A stretch of DNA of 64,000 nucleotides from Hyaloscypha bicolor E (lineage: Eukaryota; Ascomycota; Leotiomycetes; Helotiales; Hyaloscyphaceae): contig NW_020194554.1 of assembly GCF_002865645.1 (NCBI RefSeq), positions 930,001 through 994,000 of the forward strand, given 5' to 3'. Below are positions 27,601 through 41,400 of the stretch, piece by piece (positions within the stretch are counted from its first letter, which is position 1; each line of letters opens with the position of its first letter). Under the pieces are notes generated by a model that worked only from the letters and a program-made list of their open reading frames with translations, made no database searches and was not told where the DNA came from. A program made the position numbers and the translations under genes.

Positions 27601-29480
27601 AGTAAAACTAGTAAAACTAATATAACTAGATAAAAAGAACTTAGTAAGAATAGAGAATAAGCTAAGCCTAAAACTTCTAAAAAATAGTAAAAATCCGAAT
27701 ACTAGTCTAAATATAAGGCTAGTAAAATAAAGGAAAATAAAGAGAAAAGTAAGAAGAAATCTTCTATTCTAAAAAGAAAAATACTATCTAGAAAGACTTC
27801 TATATCTATATCTAGAACTAAGAAATAGAAAACTAAGAATATTAAATCCGGAGAACTTAATAGTATCTAGTATACTTATAAAATACTAGCTAAATAGAAG
27901 TTAATACTTACTTAATAGAATAAGTATAGCTTTAAAAAAATATATAGTAGTATTTTGAAACCTATTTATAAATAAAAATACTATAGAATTACTAATAAAT
28001 TCCTTAAAGCTTCCTATATAATATATATTTAATAGCTTATTAATACTTTCTTTATTAATATAAGAAATATTAATAATATTAAGAACTTTCTAAAGATAAT
28101 TACTAAGATCTATAAAGTTACTAAAAATAAGAAGTATATTTCCGTTATTTAAATAAATAAAGAAATATAGGATTTCTTTTATAAAAACCAGGAAATTAAG
28201 AAATATAAATATAAATACTATATTTCTAATTAATTCCGCCCAAATTTATAGCTCTAATTTAATACTATAGTTTCTATTCCTGAGTCTAATATTACTAATC
28301 TGGATATAAATAGTTATATTTATAAGAAAGATTACCTGAAATAAATTAAGAAGTTTAGTATTTAAAAGCTTTTAATAAAGGAAATAGAGATACTATAATT
28401 CTATTTTTAAAAAAATAATATAATAAAATATAGAAATCTAGATAATAATTATTTTACTTTAGTTTCTTAACTCTTAATAATAAATCTATTAATATAGCTC
28501 GGATTTTATAAGATATTAAATAACTATTTACCTAATTACTTATTCTTAGCTAGCTAGATATTATATTTCTAGAAATATTAATTATAATTAGTATAAAAGT
28601 AATACTAAAGATCTAGCTATTACTAAAGCTTTAAATAGCGAATTCTATTTTAGTAAAAAGTATTAAAATATTAGCTATATTTTCCTTATAAATTATAAGA
28701 AGGCTATTATCTTTAATAAAAGGTTTTTTAAAAATATTAATTACTTTTCTATTTCTAATAAATTTGAGTTAGAAGTAACTAAGGAAATAGGCAAATATTT
28801 ATTAAAGGTAATAGAAGAAAAGATTTCGAATATAGTCTATTTAACTAGACAAATAAATGCCTTTAGCTAGGTAATTTATAAATCTGGAATTATAGGCAAG
28901 TATTAATTCTCGGATAATATATAAATTAAAAAATAGTTTAATAATAATTTAGTACTTAATAGGCCTTTTATTATAATTCTAATTAGTCTAATTACTATTA
29001 AGAATAAAATATATAAAAATAAAGTCTCTTATAAGATTATTAAAGTATCTTATCTAGAGCTTTCTTCTTTTATTAAAAGCTAATTTAAGAATACTATAAA
29101 TAATACGAAATTCGAGAAAGCTATTTATTTGAAATATATTAGTGCGATTTATAATATAATTTACTATAATAAGTCTTCTTAATATCTAGTAATAAAGACG
29201 GAAATTAAATAATAATTAAAGGCAAATACTAATTAATATAGAAAACTATATTAGATTTAGTATAAGAATATAGCTAAGCGAGTTTAGATTACTTTTAAAT
29301 AAGTTTAGAAATATAAAATAAGATTATTTAAGGATAATAAGTTTTATTTTAGGTATATTAAAAAGAAATTAGATTAATTAATAAAAGAGAATTCTAATTA
29401 TTTTATTATTTCAGATTCTAAATAGAATTTTTCTATTATTTTTAGTATTTAGGAAATAAATATAAATAAATAAGAAGTCG
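24700..29480. other. AT-rich interior of element B beyond the integrase, content unknown
   Basis: About 4.8 kb after the recognisable integrase up to the 3-prime LTR. The stretch at 26900-29450 keeps somewhat more coding-like texture on the plus strand, with Lys/Ser/Asn-rich runs. I recognise no domain and no further LTR pair. It could be an extra ORF, captured sequence or another old insertion. Confidence 0.4.
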
Positions 29481-29482
29481 GA

Positions 29483-29785
29483 TATAATATAATAGGCTAT
29501 AATTTCTAAAAATTATATTATTTTAGTAGTTTTAAGGTTTTAGTTATATAATAAAGGCTATAGCCTTTTATATATAACTTATAGAAATTATATAAGAAAA
29601 CTGGTTTTTTTATAGTTCTAGAGAATAATTCCTTATAAGTATTTAATTAATTAAGCTTTTATATACTATATATTATTTATACTTTATTATTTATATTTTT
29701 AATTTATTATTTTATTATTAAATTACGTTTTATATTCTAGTATACTTTATATAAGTTTTTGTTTTATTATAGTTTCTTTCTTATA
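29483..29785 (+). repeat. 3-prime LTR of element B
   Basis: 303 bp partner of 17054-17356. The preceding bases AAGAAGTCGGA could be the remains of a polypurine tract. Confidence 0.82.
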
Positions 29786-29804
29786 ATATATATAAATTAA
29801 TTAG

Positions 29805-30089
29805 TATTAATTTATTAGTAATATATAATATTATTATATAAATATAAAATATTATTTATATAAGATTAGTAAAGTTATTATTATTTAGAAATAGAAAGTA
29901 TAATATTATAATATTAATATATAATTCCTAAATCTATTAAATCTAATAAGATTTAATTTACTAATGAAATTATTTATAAAATATAAGATTATATAACTAT
30001 ATCCTGTATTTTATATTCTATTATTTATATTCCGTATTTCATATCTCGTAATTATATATATAATTTCTAAAGAAATAGCTATATTAATA
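29805..30089. repeat. Right LTR of element A
   Basis: 285 bp, including the variable stretch of TATTTYATATTC-like words. It begins only 19 bp after the end of element B, so B inserted next to A's LTR, in the region where a primer-binding or polypurine site would lie. Confidence 0.75.
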
Positions 30090-31805
30090 ATTATTATATA
30101 ATATTTAGTATTCTTATAAATAATTAATAATATATAAATATTTTTACTAGAAAATAAAACCTTTAATAGCTTTTATAAATTAATAATAAAATATTTCCCT
30201 AAAAATAGTTTTTTAGAATATAATTTGGCTATATTAGCTCTTATAATCTTATTTATATTATATAAATTATAATTAAATATATTCTAATTTTTAAACTATA
30301 ATTTATTAATATAATTTACTAATTCTAAAATATATTTTATATTTAAATATTTATAATACTAGTATTATATTTAATACTTTTAGAATATATCTGGAACTAA
30401 ATTAATTAAATTAGTATAGTTTTATAAATAAGCTAAAAGTACTAATTATAATAATAATACTTTTATTAATAATATAAATATTTCTCTAAAAAAAATATTA
30501 TATTATTTCTTATTTATATAATTTTTGAAATTAATAATAAGAAGAAATTCCAGAACTAGAAATTATAAAATATATTAGTAAGCTATATTTTAAGCTATAA
30601 TTTAATAACTAAAAGAATAATTTCCTTTTCCTTAATTAGAATTAATAATTTATTACTAAGAATAATAAGAAATAGTTTAATATTTTATATATAAAAAAGA
30701 AGTTTTTATTACTAGTAATATATATTTTAAAATATATAATCTCTTTTAAACTAGAAGAAAATATCTTTTATTTAATAGAAAAAATATCTTTTTTTTAGAA
30801 TTAAAGAATTTCTAAGCTTATTTAAAGCTTATATAATTCTTAATATTATACTTCTTATATTTATAATAAATATAATAGATATTAGGATTTCTAGAAAATT
30901 TCGATTTTTTATTTTTATTTTTTAATTATTTCTTATTTAATTAATTTAACTAAACTAATAATATTTTTAATATAAAATTAAAAGTATTAAGGCTATTAGT
31001 TATAAGCTGCTTTTTCTTAAAAGTTACTTCTATTTTATATAATTCTATTTTTAGTCTAGAGAAATTATTTCTTATAGAATTAATATAAGTTTTAAAATAA
31101 ATAAACTTCTTTAGAAAAGCCTATATTATTAATTCAGATACTATAATATTTATAATTAATTCTTCTAAACTCTTAATTTCAGCTATTTTATAATTAATAT
31201 AATTAATAAAGTTCTTTATTTCCTTATTAGAATTCTAAATAATATCTTCTAATTCCTAAAGACTTAAGAACTATTTTTAAGCTTTTAGCTAGTTTATTTT
31301 AGTTTAAATTTATATTTAAATCTAGTATAAAAGCTTAATTTTATTAAGTTCTATTTATATATTATAGGTAATAAAAAAGCTTAGAATTATATAAATAATA
31401 GTAATTTAATAAATAGTAATTTTATTATTATTTTAAATTAATTTAAGAATTATAGAACCTTAATCTAGATTAATATATTATTATAAATTATTAATAATAA
31501 GGAAATTCTTAATATTTATTATCTAAATAATAATATTAGTTTTAATAAATAATAGAATCTTTAATTCTTTATAAATAATATATTTCGATTTTTTAATATT
31601 TAGTATAATAGATTTTATAAAAAAATTTCAATTAAAAATAGCTATATTTTTAGTAAATTTATATAATATAAAACTAAAATAATAGATATAATTTAATAAA
31701 AATCGCGATTTTAATAATATTAGAAATAAAGAAAATAAATAATAAAATTATATAATCTAGAAATTATATAAAAATATTTAATATATATTAGCTAAACTCA
31801 GAACT

Positions 31806-31976
31806 TATTAAACTAAAAATTAATTTATATAAAGAAATTAATTAAATTAAAGATTAATAATTTATAAAATAGCTAATTATAAAAGTATTCTATTATAAAA
31901 GCTAAAGAAATAACTTCTATAATTATATTTCTAATTTTTAGTATATTATATAATTTATTTTATATTATAATAATAA
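31806..31976 (-). repeat. 5-prime LTR of element E, first part (RIP-mutated)
   Basis: Begins TATTAAAC (TGTTAAAC with G to A) and follows the left LTR base for base through transitions only. It is cut by insertion of element C at 31977. The remainder of this LTR continues at 45532. Confidence 0.82.
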
Positions 31977-32228
31977 TATAATAAATTAAGACCCGATTTA
32001 TATATTTAGCTAAAAACCTTATTTAGGTTATATAATCTCGGATATATTTATAATTATATAATATATTCTTTTTAATTAATAAAATAATTATATATTATTT
32101 AAAAAGCTTAAATATCTTAAAAAATATAATTTCTATTCTTGCTTTTTTTCTTCTCTTTTCTTTTTAGATAATTCTATTTAGTTAATTAAACTACTAGTTT
32201 TCTTTATATAAAGACCTAGCTTATAATA
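31977..32228 (+). repeat. 5-prime LTR of element C (RIP-mutated)
   Basis: Aligns with 45268-45531. For example GACCCGATTTATATATTTAG here matches GACCTGATTTATATACTTAG there. It ends GCTTATAATA for GCCCGTGACA. Confidence 0.85.
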
Positions 32229-33899
32229 TTAGAATTCTCTTTTTTCTATTTTTACTAACTAGAGATTATATATATATAAAGCTAGAAATAAGAAGAACCC
32301 AAATCTATATATAAATAATAAAGCTTAGAATAGATAAAACTAGAAGTAAATCTTATTTGAAACTATTTATAAAGCTAATATATTAGTAAGTTTTTAGAAT
32401 ATATAAAAGCTAGAATACTAGTATACTAGTTAATACTAGAAATTATAAGTTTTTTCTAAGCTAGACTTAAGAAAAGAAATTTATTAGACTTTTTTATTAT
32501 ATAAAAATATAAAAATAAAACTTCTAGTAATTAGTTAAATAAATATATAATAATATTAAATTTCTTTTAAATATAAATATTTATTTTATTTTATATACTT
32601 TTCTAGTCTTCTATTATAAAATAACTAAAGGCCTATTTCCTAAACCCTAATAGGTTTAATAGAAATAACTTAATCTATTATTCCTAATTTAAAGAGCTTT
32701 TAAAAGTAAAGCTAGAAATTAATAATAAAGTAATTAATAAAAAAAGAGAAAAAGTCTAGTATAAATTTAGATATTTATTTAGAGAAGTAATAAATAGAAT
32801 ATATCTTTAACTAAAATATATATAAAAAAAAAGAATTTATAATTAAAGAACTATTTAAATAAATAGACTTAGCTTTCTGGAACTTATAGAAGTAGTAAAA
32901 GGCCTTAAAAGAATTAAACTAAATCTAGTAAAAATTAATTCTTCTAGACAAGTTCCTAAATAATTCTATTTATTTAATCTTAGAAATAGAGAAATAGAAC
33001 TAGTAAAATAAAATTAAAAAAGAATATCTTAAAGCTATTATCTTAATAGAGTTTATAAAAGAAATAATAGAAATAATAAAAAAAGAAATATATAAGAAAT
33101 ATTACTTCTAATTATAAATAATTAATAACTAACTAGTTAAAGTTAAAAATATAAAAAACTATTATCTAAACTAGTTAAATAAGAAACCGAAAAGCCTCTT
33201 TTCTAAAACTACTTTATTTATTTAACTAATAGAATAGAAGCTTATACTAAATAACTTAAAATAATAATTAAAGAATACTATTAATTAGACCTCCTATAAT
33301 AAAATTAATTAAGAAAAGAAAGAGAGATTTTATTTATAATATAATTAAAATAACTATTTTATATATAATTATTAAATAAAGCTATATTTAAGTATTTCTT
33401 CTAAAGCTAGTAAATAAAAGAAAGAAAAAAGAAAAAATAGCTAAAAATAAAAATATAAAATATAAAAATATTAAAAATAGCTTCAAAAAAAGTAAAAATA
33501 GCTTAGGTAAAAAATAGTAATATTTTAAATAAGAGCTAAAATAAGAATAAAAAAAAGCTTGAACTTATATAATTTAGGAAAAGACTAGCTTTTAATAAAA
33601 GTTACTATTAGAAATATATAGAAATAAAATTAAATTAAAAAGCTTAGAAATAATTTTAAAAGAATATAGTTAAGTTCTCTTTTCTTATATTAGTAATAAT
33701 TAATAAAAAGTATTTTATATAAATTCTTATTAATACTAGATATATATTATATAAAATAATTAATTCTTATTTTATTAATTAATATAATCTCTAGTATATA
33801 TTAATTACTTTTAAGTAAATAAAAGCCTTTAATAAAAAAATACTAGAAATAATTAAAGAAATAGTAGTATTTAGTATAAATATTAATAACTATTATAAA

Positions 33900-35466
33900 T
33901 CTTGTATTTTCCTTTATATAATTCCTAAGATCTTTAGCTTAGATATAATTTTAAATATATAATAATTATATTTACAAGATATATAAATCTATAATTCGAG
34001 ATTAGAACTATTTATTTTATTATTAGAAACTATAGTATAAAATAAGATAAGTAATATACTAATTCTTAAATTAAAAAAAAATTATATATAAGTTTTAATA
34101 GCCTTATTTTCTTATTTAATAAAAAGAAATAAGAAAAGAAATATAAAAGTTTTCTTAATTAGTTTAGCTAATATCTAAAAGGCCTTAATCCGGAAAATAA
34201 AAATAGATTCTTATATAAAGCTTCTAAAATAATATAAGAACTTTCTAAATATATTTAGCTTAATAAAAAGAAAGAAGTTATTATTATTTTAAAGCTAAGA
34301 AATTAATTACTAAATTAAGCTAGAAGTATTTAAGAGAAAGAAGCTTATAGTATTATAGAAACTACTATATAATATATTCTAAGATAAACTTCTAATACTA
34401 TAGAAAATATTTATAGAATTATTAAATAAAGAGTTTATCTAAATAAATTATTCTCTTATTATAACTCTTATTTTCTTTATATAAAAGTCTAGTAAAAGAC
34501 TATAGTTTTATATAAACTATTAAGGCCTAAATAAGTTTATAAAGAAAAACTAGTACTTATTTCTATTAATTTATAAAACTCTTTGAAATATTAGAAAAAT
34601 AAAATAATTTATAAAGCTTAATATTATAGCTATCTTTTATAAAATCTATATTACTAAAAGAAAAAAGTAGAAAACAGCTTTTTATATATAATATAAACTT
34701 TATAAATAGCTAGTAATTTCTTTTAGTTTAGTAAATACCTTAAGTATATTCTAGAAATATATTAATTAGGCCTTTAGAGACTTTCTAAATAAGTTTTATT
34801 TTATATATATAAATAATATTTTAGTCTATTTCTTAAAATTAAAAAAAGATTCTTTAGTAAATAAAAGAAATAGAATTATAGCTTAATATTAATAAATTTA
34901 AATTAATAAAGTATTTAGGATTTATTATAGAAGCTAGAAAGAATATTAATATAGATCTAATAAATATTAAAGCTATTTTAAGTTAGGAGGCCTTTAAATT
35001 AATTAAAGATATAAAGAGCTTTTTAGAATTTATAAACTTTTATTAGTATTTTATTTAGGAATTCTTAGAAATTATTTAACTACTTTCTAATTTTATATAT
35101 AAGAACTAAATATTCTTATAAATAAACTAAATAGAGACTATTTTCTAGAAGCTTAAAAAGATACTTATTTTAGTTTTAATATTTATATAATTTAATTATA
35201 ACTAAGAAACTATTTTTAAAATAAATTTCTTTAAATAAAGTATAAGTAATATCCTTATATAAGTTAATAAGAAAGACGTTTTATAACCTTATATATTATT
35301 TTTAAAGAAGAATAATTCTATAGAATATAATTATAAGATTTATAATAAGGAAATACTAGTAATTATTTATTATTTAGAAAAATAAAATACTAAACTAAAA
35401 AATATTTATTAATTTAAAGTTTGGATAAATTATAAGAATTTAGAATACTTTATAATAATATAGAAG
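33900..35466 (+). pseudogene. Gypsy reverse transcriptase/RNase H relic of element C
   Basis: On the plus strand near 34720-35060 the sequence decodes as a gypsy reverse transcriptase: FSLVNT, then FQ.YINQAFRDFLN, then YINNILVYF (the YVDD box with Asp to Asn), then KYLGFIIEA and FLEF.NFY. RNase H follows to NYKNLEYF at about 35450. Element F breaks it there. Confidence 0.72.
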
Positions 35467-35764
35467 TGTGAGGTATTTATTAGTAAGTAATAAGATAATA
35501 GAATAAATTAGTGAGTTATAAAACTATAGTATTAAATTTAGTATAAAACTAATCTCTACTTCTTCTATAAGGTTTAGGGAAGCCTCTTCTAAATAGGAGG
35601 CCCCAATAATATATATATAATTAGTAATTTATAAGCCTAATATTTATAATATAAATAATAATTAGTTATGAAATTAAAGAGCTACTAATTTCCCTAATTA
35701 ATACTTATAATATCCGAGGTTTATTATATGCCCTTAAGTTATATATAACCCTATATATATTATA
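35467..35764 (-). repeat. 3-prime LTR of element F
   Basis: 298 bp, very similar to 42985-43282 with scattered transitions. Ends CTATATATATTATA. Confidence 0.9.
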
Positions 35765-38499
35765 ACTATACTTTCTTTTTAGGATCTTATTCTTAAGATC
35801 TATTAATCTATTCTAGTAAATATTTAATTAATTATTTATTTAATTAAGGTAAACTTCTAGTATCTTAGGAAGTAGTTTTACTAATATAATTTAAATAATA
35901 AACGTAAAAATCGTCTAATTAGATTAGGGCTAAGTAAGTAAAAAGGAAGAATAATTATACTTCAGGTATAGGAGCTAGCTAGTAATTGCAATTTCGTTTG
36001 GGATCTAAGTATTCTAATTAGCTTAATTTAAAGTACTAAGATATTACCTTATAAAATTAATACTATTTATTAGATCTCGTATTAGAATAACCTAAATGGC
36101 TATATAAAAAGAATTTAATAAATATTTATATAAGAAACCTATATAAATATTTCTAAGGTTCTAGAGATTATTTATAGACTTCTAGAAATATATATTAATT
36201 AGTTATACTAATTTCCGATTAGAACTAATACGAAAACTAGTAGTTAATCCAGGTAGTTCTTTATCTCTATAAAAGAACCTCTTTATATTACTATATATTC
36301 TTTTTCTTTCTAATAACTATATATATAATAACTTTTTCTATTATTACTTTCTAGCTTCTTTTTCTGCTTTTCTCTAAGTCTTCTTTAATTATTTTTAATT
36401 AATTCTATAATATCTTTTTCTGACTTTATTATTTGCTTATATAATAATAAATATAAAAGTAATCTTATAGTTTTCTTTCTTATTACTAGTAAATACTTGA
36501 AATATTTTAAGTATTTACTTATTAATCTCTTTATCTTATATATTATAATACCTAGTAAGAAGAATTATAACTATTATAATAAGAGTTCTAAGTCTTATAT
36601 ATTAGTAAGTTCTTTAGTTTTAATATTTATTAAAGCTAATATAATTTCAGATTTCTTATTACTTATTAAAGACTTACTAGTTCTAGAAAAATACTATTAT
36701 AACCTTTAAGAAATTTCTTAAAATATATTCTAAATAGTATTATACTAATAAGAATAATATTATTAATTAGGTTTTTAAAAACTAGAAGAATACTAATAAG
36801 CTTCGGAATTCTTCTTTCTATTTTAATAAAATAAATAATAATACTACTTGAATTAGTATTCTAAAAATAAGTTTTTTCTAATATATTTAGATATTTACTA
36901 ATTTCTTAAAGAAATACTATAATATCTACTTTTAAGATATTAATCTTATTACTGAACTTATTACTGAGATTACTAAATAATTTATTACTAGTATTTCAAG
37001 TACTAATAATATAATACTTATAGTTATTTGGGATCTAATTTTAGAAGTTCGGGCCTTTTCTAAAATATATATAACTATTATAAGTTTCTTACTTATTTCT
37101 TTTAATATCCTTAATACTAATATTATTATAGTATAACTATATTTTATTAAGAAATAAACGGATTTCGGAAAGTATTAGCTAATTCTTTACTAAGTTCTAA
37201 ATAGGGCTAGTATTTAGTATTCTTACTTTTGGGAATTAGAAATTTATAGAAATTAGAGTTTATTTATTTAAGATACTTATAGCTAGTTTACTTATAATAA
37301 ACCTTTTTTAATCTTAAATCTTTTTCTAATAATTTGAATATAATTCTTATAAGTTTTAATAAAACCCTAAAAAATCTTTATAAATAAAAAAAACCTAGGA
37401 AAAGAATATCTTTATTATTATTCCGGGCCTTTTCTTGGCTATTTAGGTTCTTTTTTTCTTTTAAGTAGCCTTTTTCTTAGTAATTTAGAATTCTTTTTAA
37501 TCTTAAAAAGTTATTAAAAAGTAGTTTCGGATTTTAAGCTATAGTTTTAGTTATATGATTTTAGAAATTCCTTGAAATTTTTAAAATTAGAGAAAGTAAG
37601 TAATTAGATATTATAATTTTTAAATCAGGTTTTTTATTTAATTAAATATTATTATTTCTTATTTCTATTATCTTATTAGTAATTAATAATAGCTTTTATT
37701 TCCTATTCTTATTCTTTATTATTATTTACTAATTCCAGAAGTTCTTTAGAAAAATATAAATATAGCTTCTAATTTTTTTTTACTATATACTTTTTAAAAA
37801 AGGAAATATAAAAAGTTAAATATAAATAATTCTAATTTATATACCGAATTACTAATATATTTAAGAATCCTAAATAAACTTATAAATTTTAGCTTAAGCT
37901 TTTCTATTTTAAATTTAATATTTTTTATTAATAGTATTATTTAGGCTTTTTTAAAATAGTATTTAGCTAACTAGTATTTATTATAGTAGGTTTTCCGATT
38001 ATTTTATATATAATACTATAAATTCTTAAGCTTTTTCTATTTTATTTTAAGAATTTCTAGCCTTTTATATATAGTTAGTATTTTTCTTATAATTCTATTC
38101 TCAGGATTTTATAAATATTAAGAATAGTATTTATAATATATATAAAAAAATATATCTTATAAAATCTAGTATTTTGAGTTATTATATATAAATTCTATAA
38201 AAAACAATTTCTTAAACTAGTTATTTTTTTAGATATTATAATAATATCTCAGGTAATATTTTAGAACCTGATTTTGTTTTTTTATCTAATTATTTATTTA
38301 AGAATAATAAGCTATATTTAAATACTATTTATATATTAAATAGAAATAGAAAGCAGACTAAAACTAACTAATAAATACTATTTCTTAATTAGAAATAATT
38401 CTATTAGAAGAGCCAAAAATTAAGAAAATATATTCCTATATAATTTTAGTAAACTCCGGAGAATTAATAATCTTATAGTATATAATATATTTTACTATT

Positions 38500-41400
38500 T
38501 TAGAGTACTAGTTAATAACTATAAGAATTATATTAAAATTAGAACTTCTTATTAGGTTCTTATATAATAGTAGACCTATAATAAAATCTATAGAAATTTT
38601 ATTCTAGGGTCTTTTAGACTATAATAAATTACTAAATAAACTATATAGCAAATACCTCTTTGCCTTAATTTTCTGGCAAATATTATATTCTTAATAATAA
38701 TTACAAATATTCTTTTTTATATTCTTTTAATACTAGAACTTTCTAAGAAATTCGAGAGTTTTCTTTATTTTATAATATCTAGTTATTAGGTTATTATAAT
38801 AAAGCTTTATAATTTCTTAATATAAAGTAGAATTATTAGATATAATAATTCTTAAATAGTACCTAAATAGGCCTAAATTATTTTTCCAGATTTCTTTTCC
38901 TTTAGTATCTTTCTTATTAAGCCTCTATTTTATAATATTCTAATATTAAGAATTATTTCTTTAAGCTATCTAAATAATATCTAGAAGAAATTTAGATAGA
39001 GGAGCTAGTACTATAGCTCTTTTAATAGCCATATATATTTATATATAAGAAATTAGATATTTATAACTATCTAATTCAAAAACTCGAGGAACTAAAAAAT
39101 CTTTAGTTTTATTAAGTAATATAGTTATAAATATTTCTATTACTTTAGCTATAGTAATAGAATCTTTAAGGCATTTCCTTATATCTTGCTTCTTAACTAA
39201 TTCTATAGTTAAGAAATCTATAAAATAATCTATTTACTTGTCTTATAGTAAATATTTCTTTTTAGCTACTATAAATATAGTAAGTATTAAATAATACTTA
39301 TTTTAAAGAGAGAACTCTTTAGATATCTATAAGAATCTCTAAATCGTAATTATAAAAGCTTTCTTTAGCTTATTCTAAAAGATTAGAAGCTAAGTTATAT
39401 TAATAGGATCTTTTTTATAATTAGATCTTTTACTAGGTCTATTTACTAGATTTAAGATATCTCTATAATAAATAATATTAAAATTATATATTATAAGATA
39501 TATTATTTAATATATTTAATAGTTCTCTAGATACTTTATTTCTATAAAGTATTAGAGGTTATTATAGTCTATAATAATCTTAATTATAAATCTGGATTCT
39601 TTAAAATAATAGTACTAATACTTAAAGGCTTTAATAATTATAAGTAGCTTCCTATTATAGGTATTATAGTTATATTTGGCTCCGGAAAGTTTCCGGAACT
39701 AGAATATTACTAGATACTAGTATTTTTTCGGGCTATTACTAGAATTAATTTATTATAAAATAATACTAGTAATTACGAATTTTAATATATTAGTTTTAAT
39801 ATAAATCTTTTTAGAAAAGTTAAAATAGATTAGAACAGGTATTATAATAAAAGCTTTTTTTAAAGTCTTAAAGCTTTTAGCTACTTTATTTATTTATATA
39901 AAGAAACCGGATTTCCGGCCCTTTTCTATTTTTTTTAAGAAATCTATTAAGCCTATAATTACCTAAAAGTAATAGTAAATAAATCTATAATAGAAATTAG
40001 TAAATTCAAGAAATACTTGAATATTATAAAATAATTCTAGTTCTAGCTATTTAATAATACTATAAACCCGTTTAGGATTTATATAAATACTTTCTATTCT
40101 AATAAAAAAGCCCAAAAATTCGATTTCCTTAATATTAAACTTATATTTACTAAGTTTATAAAACAGGTTATTTTTATATAGCCTAGTAAATATCTAGTAA
40201 ATATAATTATAATATTTACTTTTATTTTAGAAATAAATAAGAATATTATCTAAATAAATAATTATGAAATAATTCAGGAGCCTTATAAATATAATATTAA
40301 TATATATTTAAAATATAACTAGTATATTAGCTAGTCTAAAAAGTATTATAAGATATTTAAAATAGCTATAGTAGGTTCTAAAAGCCGTCTTTTACTTATA
40401 TTCTTTATAAATTCTTATCTAATAATATATATTCTTAAGATCTAGTTTTATAAAAATCTTGGCTTCTTAAAGCTAGTTAAGGATTTTATTAATAAGAGAA
40501 AGTAGATACTAATTCTTGATTATAACTTAATTAAGTCTATAATAATTAATATAAAGATATAGTTCTTTATTCTTTTTAGAAACAAAAAGAATAGGCGCCT
40601 CTACTAGGCTTTTACTAAGCCTTATCTAATATTTATAAAGCATATTCTATAAATATAGATATAATACTTCTAGTTAGATCTCTAATAAATTATATAAAGG
40701 CCTATATGAAATTATATTATCTATATTAATAGAATATTTAATATTACTAAGATTAGGAAGTTCCAAAGCTTTATTAGAATTAAAAACTTCTAAGAAGTCT
40801 TTATATTTATTATTCCGGAAATAAATAGGTATTTCTAAGGCTTCTTTCCGGAGAATATTAATTTATTATATTAAAACCTCTTATTTAGTATTACTAGAAT
40901 TATATAATAAAGTAAAGACCTAATAATTATTACAAATATATAAAGCCTATTATCTAGAATAGTTATATTTGCCTTTTATTAAGAATAAGGCTTGAAATAC
41001 TAGCTTAAAATACTAGTTAAGCTTTTTACTAAATTCTTTTAGTATTAGGATTTTAATATTATTAGGCTATATAAATATATATCTCTATTATTTTTTAATA
41101 TAGTCTATATATTATATAAGAATTACTTTATAAAATTCTATACTAAAAATAAGGCTATAAAAGCTAATATTCTTATATTTATAGAACCAGAGCTTAAAAG
41201 AATACATTTTATTATAATTATCTATAATAAATATCTCAAGATTATAAGCTTAATAGACCTTAAATCTGTTTTTATAAAAGATTACGAATTCTTGGTTATA
41301 TTTAGCTAAGATAATAAAGCCCCGGCTTTAAGCCTAATTATTATTAAGAAAGTTATAGTCTAATCCGGTATTATTAAATCTATTATATATTTTTAAGGCA

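Larger units (their letters stand above)
17054..29785 (+). mobile_element. Ty3/gypsy LTR retrotransposon B inserted in element A
   Basis: Flanked by two 303-bp LTRs (17054-17356 and 29483-29785) sharing TATAATATARTAGGCTATR at the start and ending TTATA (originally probably ACA). A gypsy pol relic reads on the plus strand between them. At 12.7 kb it is longer than a usual gypsy element: about 3.9 kb after the integrase (25560-29480) is unexplained. Flanking pentamers TATAA and ATATA do not match, so no target duplication is claimed. Confidence 0.8.
11249..30089. mobile_element. LTR retrotransposon A inserted in element E
   Basis: LTRs at 11249-11394 (146 bp, internally deleted) and 29805-30089 (285 bp) share both ends: TATTARTTTAYTAGTAATAT at the start and AGCTATATTAATA at the end. 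The target duplication is ACTAC (11244-11248) on the left and ATTAT (30090-30094) on the right, the same five bases after C-to-T change. Own internal sequence is about 11395-17053 (5.7 kb). No intact frame survives and I could not assign copia or gypsy with confidence. Part of it (about 13500-15500) recurs at 61.9-63.8 kb. Confidence 0.78.

Noticed and set aside
36497..36709. 70-codon open frame inside element F
   Set aside because: Ile/Leu/Lys/Tyr-only product of A/T-rich DNA, on the strand opposite to the element's pol.
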